Shown in pieces: positions 17,626-23,096 of a stretch of 23,096 bases of DNA. Each line of letters opens with the position of its first letter. Within the stretch, counting starts at the first letter, position 1. The translations under genes were made by a program, and so were the position numbers. The notes under the pieces are model-generated. The model had not been told where the DNA came from and did no database searches. It saw only the letters and a program-made list of their open reading frames with translations. This DNA is from CAJBLF01 sp964494005. Its GTDB lineage: Bacteria; Patescibacteriota; Gracilibacteria; Absconditabacterales; Absconditicoccaceae. Where the stretch lies: NCBI GenBank assembly GCA_964494005.1, contig CAZBQE010000008.1, forward strand, positions 1 through 23,096, in the 5' to 3' direction.

Positions 17626-18066
17626 ATGAAAACTTTAAATTTTATTATTGAATGGTTGAATATTCCATTAGATGGGTTTGGTGTATCCTTAATTATAATT
17701 ACACTGCTGTTGGCTATCTTCTTACCATTAAAAGGAAGTATTGTAAAATATATAATACTTTTTGGGAGTTGTATAATAACAGTTCTCTTTCTACGGCCGG
17801 TTCTTATTCAAGTTAATTTTTATGCTTGGATAGGCTTTATTGGACTTCTTGTTGGTAATTTTATTTTTCCATCTATGAGAGAAAATCTGAAGCTTAACAA
17901 ACAGATACGAATCAATCGAAAAAATCGCTTGAGAGAAAATCTTTTGGAATGGGATAGAAGAAAAAATAAACAAGATAAAGGTATATTTGGTTATTTATAC
18001 GATGAAATGCTAGACGAACAGATTTCGATGGATTTGAAGCTATGGGGCAAAAAATCACTTGATTAA
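17626..18066 (+). CDS. Small membrane protein of unknown function
   Basis: The 146-residue product is not recognised. It has three hydrophobic segments, about residues 18-36 (GVSLIIITLLLAIFLPL), 40-58 (VKYIILFGSCIITVLFL) and 65-82 (YAWIGFIGLLVGNFIF). A basic, charged tail follows (about 85-146; NKQIRINRKNRLRENLLEWD), presumably in the cytoplasm by the positive-inside rule. None of its ten glycines is a TGA codon. It stands alone between a promoter with a palindromic -10 region and a terminator, directly downstream of the displaced tex end. Confidence 0.75.
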   Translation: MKTLNFIIEWLNIPLDGFGVSLIIITLLLAIFLPLKGSIVKYIILFGSCIITVLFLRPVLIQVNFYAWIGFIGLLVGNFIFPSMRENLKLNKQIRINRKNRLRENLLEWDRRKNKQDKGIFGYLYDEMLDEQISMDLKLWGKKSLD

Positions 18067-18091
18067 ACAACTAAAAAACTAAAAAACGTTT

Positions 18092-18124
18092 AAAATTCCT
18101 GCATTTTCGTGCGGGAATTTTTTT
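18092..18124. terminator. Bidirectional terminator between converging genes
   Basis: A 12-bp stem (AAAATTCCTGCA with TGCGGGAATTTT, one wobble), a TTTTCG loop and a T run. It lies between the stop of the membrane protein gene (18066) and the stop of the minus-strand nucleotidase gene (18126). Confidence 0.88.
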
Positions 18125-18125
18125 A

Positions 18126-18974
18126 TTATTTCAATATTTGATTTAGCAATTCATTCACCTCCTCCATCGGTCCATCATCGAGAATAATCATGTCGAATGC
18201 TTCTTTAAATTTTTTGCGATTGTCGGGAGTATCGTTGTTAAGAAATCAGATTTTTATGATGTTTTCATAGTCGAATCCATCAGCCATTTTTGCATCACCA
18301 ATTCAATCTCCGAGGAGGAGAATATTTTTTCTGTCTTTGATATCTTCGTAGATAGGGAAGTTTTTGACTACGGTTTCGTCTTTGTTGAATGAATGAATAA
18401 TCGGCTCTCTGACTCCTATCGCTTTTCCATCTTCCCCTCGCACAAACCCATTGGAGATAATATCAATATTATCAGTAAGTTTATGAATCTTTTCAAAAGT
18501 ATAATAAATACCTTCATATCCAAGACCACTCGCGGACATAACTATAAGAGGAATAGTATTTTTGTGAAGCAAATCAAAAAATGCTTCATAACCTTCTCTA
18601 AAAGCTATAGGTTCCTTTTCAATTACCTCTTTAATGATATTTCTAGAAAGTCACGACTTGATAATCAGATCAAATTGTACGGTCCATCGCTCCGTCATCG
18701 CTTTTTTCTTCTCTTCCAAGGAAACATTGGGATCGATTTCTATGGGATGATATGTGTTGAAATTCTTTCTAGATTGTTCCGTGAAATCCAGTCCTAAATA
18801 TCCTTGTTCTTGAATTACGGAAACGAGTGAAGTATTTTCTTTTCCATTTATGAATGCTTTGGTCAATGTTCTGTCGAAATCCGCGATAACGTGAAATTTT
18901 TCTGGTCATCCAGCAATGATGTTTTGGAGTTTTTCGTTGAAAAATTTTGGGTTGGGAATTAGTATTTTTGTCAT
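18126..18974 (-). CDS. UMPH-1-family pyrimidine 5'-nucleotidase (NT5C3-like HAD phosphatase)
   Basis: Enzymes of this HAD subfamily dephosphorylate CMP/UMP or m7GMP. The 282-residue product has motif I VIADFDRTLT (D32 nucleophile, D34) and the family-specific YHPIEIDPNVSLEEKK. It continues with EGYEAFFDLLHKNTIPL, motif II VMSASG, and IIHSFNKDE, which supplies the motif III lysine. Motif IV is LLLGDGIGDAKMADG (222-233, G224 by TGA), followed by NIIKIGFLNND. This arrangement follows human NT5C3 almost segment by segment, including the length (about 285-300). The family is best known from eukaryotes and is uncommon in bacteria as far as I know. A lipoprotein gene ends 19 bases upstream on the same strand, so the two may be co-transcribed. 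Confidence 0.85.
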
Positions 18975-18993
18975 ACTACGTTTAAACATAAAA

Positions 18994-19440
18994 CTATTTT
19001 ATTGGCATATACTGGGTGCAATAGTTATTGTCTAACTCTTGTTGTTGAGGATCTTGGATATCCGCACCAGGGATATTATTAGTTGAAAGTATATATGCGA
19101 TTCTATCCGCTGTCATAAATTTTATCGGCAACAAGCAGTGTGAATTGACTAGCATGCCCTGAATACTTTTGGTGACATTATAATTACAGATTTTATTTGT
19201 CTCACCGATGATTGCTATATTGATGGCATCACTTGCTGAAAAGGGCGGGGTAAAAGTAGCTGCGGTACATGTAACAAAGTTTTTTTGAATACAATTTTCA
19301 TCGCTAGCACAATCAATGATCGTAGCGATAGTTGTTACATTGTCTGTTGTTGGCTGTATTGGAGGGTTGACTGGTGGAGTTCCACATCCATATAAAAAAA
19401 TAAGTCCTGTTAAGGGAAGTATAATAAATATTTTTTTCAT
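18994..19440 (-). CDS. Putative lipoprotein with six extra cysteines
   Basis: The 148-residue product begins MKKIFIILPLTGLIFLYGCG, a signal peptide ending in a lipobox (LYGC, Cys19 lipidated). A Pro/Thr-rich linker (TPPVNPPIQPTTDN) follows, and then a domain with six cysteines (DCAS, ENCI, VTCT, KICN, SHCL, NYCT) that could form three disulfides outside the membrane. I do not recognise the domain. None of its six glycines is TGA. It lies directly upstream of the UMPH-1-like gene on the same strand. Confidence 0.75.
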   Translation of the reverse strand: MKKIFIILPLTGLIFLYGCGTPPVNPPIQPTTDNVTTIATIIDCASDENCIQKNFVTCTAATFTPPFSASDAINIAIIGETNKICNYNVTKSIQGMLVNSHCLLPIKFMTADRIAYILSTNNIPGADIQDPQQQELDNNYCTQYMPIK

Positions 19441-19499
19441 AAGAAAGAAAAGGATAAAAAAATAATTTATAATTGAAAATAATTATCAATTATTAATTA

Positions 19500-20108
19500 T
19501 TAATTGTTAATTATGTTTTGAAGTAACTCAGGAAACTCTCACTCAATAAAATGTCATCTATCTGTGAATGAAATAATTTTTGCATTAGGTAAATATGATT
19601 GTATCTTCTCTGCATGCGAATAAGGAACCTCATTATCATCCTTTGAATGATAAATGAAAATCTTTTCTATTTTTTTCTGTATTTTAGGAAGCATTTCCAC
19701 ATCAAAGATAAAATCCATTAAACGTTTGTCAGGATCGTTCACATATGCATCATCTATAACTGCAGCCACAAGATGTAATTGTTTAATCTGTTGTGGGAAT
19801 TTATTTTCCGCGAGATACTTCATCAAAAATATCCCTCCTAAAGAATGTCCTACCAAAATCAAATCCTCTCCGTTTAGATAAGGAAAAATCTTTTCAAACC
19901 ATATTTTTCGTCCTTTATATCTTGCATCCCATCCATTTGGCATAATAGGCCTTATAATTTGGTATGTCGACTGCAATTCTGTAACTAATAAATCTTTCCA
20001 ATCAATTCTTTTTTTGAAAGGATCATAATCTCTTTTTTTTAATGATGTATAAAATGCATCTTCAGTTGGACATACATTTCCGCCATGAATGATTATTATC
20101 TGTTTCAT
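19500..20108 (-). CDS. Small alpha/beta hydrolase (RBBP9/YdeN-like)
   Basis: The 202-residue product has the alpha/beta-hydrolase features. The oxyanion strand is IIIIHGGNVCP (4-14), the nucleophile elbow VGHSLGG with S89, the acid in HSKDDNEVP (D157/D158), and the histidine H186 in the C-terminal DRGHFIEGEFPEL. The Gly before H186 is TGA. Size and the SKDD.EVP...GHF layout fit the DUF452/RBBP9/YdeN type of serine hydrolase, whose substrates are mostly unknown. ATG 20108 was chosen because translation upstream of it would run through a structured GC-rich hairpin (20149-20192). No signal peptide is present, so it is cytosolic. Confidence 0.82.
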
Positions 20109-20148
20109 AGTATATTTTTCTGAAAATAAAATATTTTTTATTTTGTAA

Positions 20149-20192
20149 GGGACGTTTCCCGTAGCTTCGTACGGGACAAGCGCGAGCGTCCC
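20149..20192. other. GC-rich two-tier hairpin between asnS and hydrolase gene
   Basis: An outer stem GGGACG/CGTCCC (20149-20154, 20187-20192) encloses an inner stem TCCCGTA/TACGGGA (20157-20163, 20170-20176) with a GCTTCG loop, plus an unpaired CAAGCGCGAG. It stands out in an AT-rich genome and lacks a T run on either strand. It may be a REP-like element, a 3'-end structure of asnS or a leader element. Confidence 0.6.
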
Positions 20193-20211
20193 CACTAACA
20201 AACGGCTTTAT

Positions 20212-20230
20212 GCTTTGAACTTTAAGCTTT
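20212..20230 (-). repeat. Dispersed AGCTTAAAG-type repeat, copy near asnS end
   Basis: On the minus strand it reads AAAGCTTAAAGTTCAAAGC, the same family as 5800-5820, 11915-11935 and 21315-21370. It lies just downstream of the asnS stop codon. Confidence 0.6.
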
Positions 20231-20238
20231 CCACTAAT

Positions 20239-21229
20239 CTAAAACTCACATTCTTTTGGTGATCTTGGGAATGGAATAACGTCACGAATATTTTCCATAC
20301 CGGTAATATACATCATCAATCTTTCAAATCCTANNNNNNNNNNNNNNNNNNNNNNNNNNNNNNNNNNNNNNNNNNNNNNNNNNNNNNNNNNNNNNNNNNN
20401 NNNNNNNNNNNNNNNNNNNNNNNNNNNNNNNNNGCGACTCGGCCAAATTCATGTCGTCGTTTAAGTCAGCGAATGCAATTTCTGGTTCGATCATTCGGAA
20501 TTCTGAAAGATGTTTTGACGTGTTGGAATTTTCCGCGCGGAAGGTTGGTCAGAACGTATATACTTTGCTAAATGCGGTTGCGAAAGTCTCTGCGTTGAGT
20601 TGTCCACTCACGGTCAAGTTTGCTTCTTTACCGAAAAAGTCTTTTTTGAAATCCACATTTCCGTCTTCTGTCTTGGGCATGTTGAGGAAATCTAGCGTAG
20701 AAACTTTGAACATTTCTCCTGCTCATTCACAGTCAGCTCCTGTAATCAACGGCGTGTGGGTATAGATAAATCCGTTCTCGTTGAAAAATTTGTGAATAGC
20801 AAATGCGAGCAAACTTCTCACTCTAAATACCGCTGAAAAGGTATTTGATCTCGGTCTGAGATGCGCGATCTCACGGAGAAATTCCATACTGTGTCATTTT
20901 TTTTGTAACGGATAATCTGTTGGACAATCTCCTACCAACGTCACTTTTTTCGCTTTGACTTCAAATGCTTGTTTAGCTCACTGTGAAGCGACCAAAGTTC
21001 CTTCAACGGTAATAGCAGAGCCAGTTGTAAACTTACATATTTCGTCGAAATTTGGTAAATCGTTTTCAAAGACGACTTGAATATTTTTGAGGTAGGATCA
21101 GTCATTGAGTTCGATAAATCCGAAAGTTTTGGAATCTCTCACACTTCTGATTCGTCCATTGAGGATGATGTCCGTGTCGAGAAATGGTTTGTGATCAACG
21201 TAGATTTTCGCGATAGTTGTCAGGTTCAT
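20239..21229 (-). CDS. asnS: Asparaginyl-tRNA synthetase (interrupted by a scaffold gap)
   Basis: AsnRS charges tRNA-Asn with asparagine. The sequenced N-terminal 265 residues start MNLTTIAKIYVDHKPFLDTD and contain the OB-fold anticodon-binding domain (LNGRIRSVRDSKTFGFIELN). Class IIb motif 1 includes FIYTHTPLITGADCEGAGEM, and motif 2 is GPTFRAENSNTSKHLSEFRM followed by IEPEIAF. The C-terminal 30 residues carry motif 3 (GFERLMMYITGM) and end PFPRSPKECEF, TAG. Only 295 residues are visible, against about 430-466 in the family. Some 135-170 residues are therefore missing, more than the 100 Ns can hold. The motif wording (AENSNTSKHLSEF) favours AsnRS over AspRS. TGA-Gly codons occur throughout (NDgSYL, CEgAGE). 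Confidence 0.93.
20334..20433. other. Assembly gap (100 Ns) inside asnS
   Basis: Exactly 100 Ns, the usual placeholder for a gap of unknown length. The asnS family length implies that about 400-510 bases are really missing here. Anything inside it is unseen. Confidence 0.98.
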
Positions 21230-21262
21230 TTTTCTTTTTTATAAATAAAATTGTGTAAATTC

Positions 21263-21290
21263 ACTATACTTTTTGGGCTTGGGAATTCAA
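21263..21290 (-). promoter_or_regulatory. asnS promoter
   Basis: On the minus strand TTGAAT (21285-21290), a 16-base spacer and TATAGT (21263-21268), 33 bases before the asnS ATG. Confidence 0.65.
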
Positions 21291-21314
21291 TATGTTATAG
21301 ACTTAAATAACAGA

Positions 21315-21370
21315 AAGCTTAAAGCTTAAAGCTGTGTTTTAACTAATAATCAGCTTTGAACTTTAAACTT
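21315..21370. repeat. Imperfect inverted repeat of the AGCTTAAAG family
   Basis: Arms 21315-21334 and 21351-21370 are reverse complements at 17 of 20 positions, around a 16-base loop. It lies between the divergent promoters of asnS and the 21459 gene. This full two-arm copy may be the intact form of the single arms seen elsewhere. Confidence 0.65.
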
Positions 21371-21403
21371 AAAACTTTATGCCAATTATATCTTATTAAA
21401 GTG

Positions 21404-21431
21404 TTGACTTTTTATTTGAAAAGTTTATAGT
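21404..21431 (+). promoter_or_regulatory. Promoter of the 21459 gene
   Basis: TTGACT (21404-21409), a 16-base spacer and TATAGT (21426-21431), 27 bases before the ATG. Confidence 0.7.
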
Positions 21432-21458
21432 TTATTTTAAACTAAAAAACAAAATAAT

Positions 21459-21740
21459 ATGACAAAAAGAAAAAACTTTACTCCCAAGCCTGGGAGATGC
21501 GACATTATCCATGGTATACTTATCGGTGGAGAACAAACCAAAAACCTCGAAAAGAGGAATAAAGAAATGGCAACGGCTAAAGTAATAATAAAAAAACTAG
21601 AAGCCGTGGAAGGAAACACATCTGACGATGTTCTTAAAGAAAAAGCTCTGCAAGCCATTGCTTTATTAAAAAAATTTCCCTCCAAAAATATTGTGCCTGA
21701 TGTGGATCGCCAACGCATCTACAAACAGGTCTTTGAATAA
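21459..21740 (+). CDS. Small hypothetical protein
   Basis: The 93-residue product is not recognised. It starts MTKRKNFTPKPGRCDIIHGI, is basic at the N-terminus and has a helical middle (NLEKRNKEMATAKVIIKKLE, then KEKALQAIALLKKF). It has no membrane segment. Its five glycines use no TGA. It has a clear promoter (21404-21431) and its own terminator (21751-21781), which supports a real single-gene unit. No Shine-Dalgarno sequence is visible before the ATG. Confidence 0.7.
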   Translation: MTKRKNFTPKPGRCDIIHGILIGGEQTKNLEKRNKEMATAKVIIKKLEAVEGNTSDDVLKEKALQAIALLKKFPSKNIVPDVDRQRIYKQVFE

Positions 21741-21750
21741 TATTTTTTAC

Positions 21751-21781
21751 AAAAATCCCCCGGTTTCCCTGAGGGATTTTT
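21751..21781 (+). terminator. Rho-independent terminator after the 21459 gene
   Basis: A stem AAAAATCCC/GGGATTTTT, with a further C-G pair beyond a C/A mismatch, closes a loop of GGTTTCCCT type and ends in a T run, 10 bases after the stop codon. Confidence 0.85.
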
Positions 21782-21824
21782 CGTATTTTACAATAGTCCA
21801 TACTAAGACAAATCCAACATTGTC

Positions 21825-21924
21825 ATATCCCCCTTCAAAAATATGTTTCTCATTTTTGATTGAAGGATATGTAGTTACTACCAGAATAATTTCTCATTAT
21901 ATTTCGAAATTATTTGGGTAGTAA
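21825..21924. repeat. Two tandem hairpins downstream of thrS
   Basis: Hairpin 1 pairs ATATCC and CCTTCAA (21825-21838) with TTGAAGGATAT (21860-21870), with bulges. Hairpin 2 pairs TTACTACC and AATAATTTC (21875-21893) with GAAATTATT and GGTAGTAA (21906-21924): 17 pairs, one 2-base mismatch and a 12-base loop. No T run follows, so they are not typical terminators. They fill the gap between the converging 21459 gene and thrS. Confidence 0.6.
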
Positions 21925-21943
21925 TCTATAGTTGTTAGTTATT

Positions 21944-23096
21944 TTATAGTTTTCTCGTCTTTACTTCATCTATACACGTGTCGACAAACTCTGTAAGTCC
22001 AATTTCGTACTGCTTTTTGGTCTTATATTCGCGGATAGAAAGCGTTTTGGTAGATTCTTCTTTTTCCCCGACGATTATGATATACGGGATTTTTTCTATT
22101 TCTGCGTTTCTAATTTTTTTACTAAAGGAATCATCTCCAGTATCTACAGAAGCCCTTAATCATTTAGATTTCATTTCTTCAGTAACTTCGTTTGCATAGT
22201 CAATAAATTTTTCTGCGACAGGTACAAGCTTAATCTGTTGTGGAGCTAACCATAATGGAAATGCTCCCGCGAAATGTTCGATCAGAATTCATAAAAATCT
22301 TTCCATAGAACCATACACTACTCTATGTAACATAATAGGCGTATGTTTTTGTCCATCTTCTCCTATATATTCAAGTTCAAATCTTTTTGGTAAAGCGAAA
22401 TCCAATTGGATAGTTCCACATTGTCGCTCTCTCCCAATAGCGTCAAAAACTTTGAAATCGATCTTTGGTCCATAAAAAGCTCCATCTCATTCATTGAGTA
22501 CATACTCAATCTTTTTTTCTGAAAGTGCTTGTTTGAGATTTTCTTCGGCAAGATTTCGATCTTCCAATTCTCCTACATAATTTTCTTCTGGTCTTGTAGA
22601 AAGTTCTATATTGAGTTTTGTAAATCCAAAGGTATTGTACATTTCAAAAATCAAATCTATTACTTTTTTGATCTCGTCTTTGAACTGATCTTTGGTGCAG
22701 AATATATGTGCATCGTCTTGGGTAAATGTTCTTACTCTAAACAAACCATTGAGTGTTCATGACATTTCATGTCTGTGGACTAGTCCAAATTCTCCTGCTT
22801 TGAGTGGCAAATCCCTATATGATTTGGGAGAAGTTTTGAATACTAACATTCCTCCAGGACAGTTCATCGGTTTGATAGCAAATTCTCTTTCGTCAATAGT
22901 ACTTGTATACATATTATCTTTGTAATGTGATCGGTGCCCAGATACTTCTCGTAATTCTTTACTCAGCATAATTGGTGTTTTTATTTCTTCGTACCCATCT
23001 CTATAATGAACCTCTCTCCAGTATTTTTGAAGCTCATTGAAGATCATCATACCATTGTTATGAAAAAATGGAAATCCTGGACCATACTCACTGAAA
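21944..23096 (-). CDS. thrS: Threonyl-tRNA synthetase (5' end outside window)
   Basis: ThrRS charges tRNA-Thr. The last 384 codons are present; the start lies beyond the right end of the window. Visible are EYGPGFPFFHNNGMMIFNEL and class II motif 1 (YEEIKTPIM). Next come GHRSHYKDNMY, the zinc ligand Cys in KPMNCPGGM, and motif 2 with RVRTFTQDDAHIFC (zinc His). Motif 3 is HRVVYGSMERFLG, with the third ligand in its first His. The C-terminal HGTP anticodon-binding domain runs from APQQIKLVPV to the end, EVKTRKL then TAA. TGA glycines include the one after RHEMS (about 22757) and the one in VLNEgDGAFYGP. The missing N-terminus would hold the editing domain, if there is one. Confidence 0.95.

Noticed and set aside
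20451..20765. 104-codon plus-strand frame
   Set aside because: Antisense to asnS with class II motifs on the other strand.
21691..21921. 76-codon plus-strand frame after the 21459 gene
   Set aside because: It overlaps that gene in another frame and runs through its terminator and two hairpins. No start signal or family likeness.
22529..22925. Plus-strand frames near the right end
   Set aside because: Antisense to thrS catalytic core.

Overview
This is an AT-rich bacterial window that only makes sense if UGA is read as glycine (translation table 25). Nearly every long gene is interrupted by in-frame TGA at places where its family carries glycine: MurB GGGAN, MraY PTMGG, DprA SGSLIT, S9 NGGG, S4 YRxG and the prepilin G-FTLIE site. 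TAA and TAG are the real stops. This reassignment is known from Candidatus Absconditabacteria (SR1) and Gracilibacteria (BD1-5/GN02), so the window most likely comes from one of these Candidate Phyla Radiation lineages. I cannot say which. A run of 100 Ns (20334-20433) inside asnS marks a scaffold join.

Layout. 1-4743 is a plus-strand ribosomal/RNA polymerase operon: rplU-infA-rpmJ-rpsM-rpsK-rpsD-rpoA-rplQ-rplM-rpsI, closed by a terminator at 4839-4868. Next come adk and a TrmA/RlmD-type rRNA m5U methyltransferase (4968-7188), a coiled-coil protein with its own strong promoter (7238-7768), and murB (7830-8861). On the minus strand lie a type IV prepilin (8973-9572) and dprA (9670-10680), a pair that suggests DNA uptake. 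Divergent from dprA run mraY (10841-11908) and an O-antigen-ligase/polymerase-like membrane protein (11968-13332). Then follow an unknown gene (13407-14033) and tex (14182-16467).

From 16431 to 17512 the 3' end of tex is present twice, flanking about 1 kb with a terminator and an unknown coiled-coil gene on the minus strand. The copies differ only at synonymous sites, which looks like an insertion that restored the gene's end. Further on are a small membrane protein (17626-18066) and three minus-strand genes: a UMPH-1-type pyrimidine 5'-nucleotidase, a lipoprotein and a small alpha/beta hydrolase. The window ends with asnS (minus, gapped), a small unknown gene (plus) and thrS (minus, its start lying beyond the right end).

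How the genes relate. Most are core functions: translation (ribosomal proteins, IF-1, two aminoacyl-tRNA synthetases, rRNA methylation), transcription (RpoA, Tex), nucleotide balance (Adk, nucleotidase) and envelope synthesis (MurB, MraY, polymerase-like protein). Promoters, where visible, resemble TTGACT-16-TATAAT with a constant 16-bp spacer, and starts generally lack a Shine-Dalgarno sequence. Short AT-rich repeats recur between genes, and one copy lies in frame inside the iron-sulfur loop of the methyltransferase. There are no rRNA, tRNA or CRISPR features, and no transposase or integrase was seen. No gene-free stretch exceeds 300 bases.
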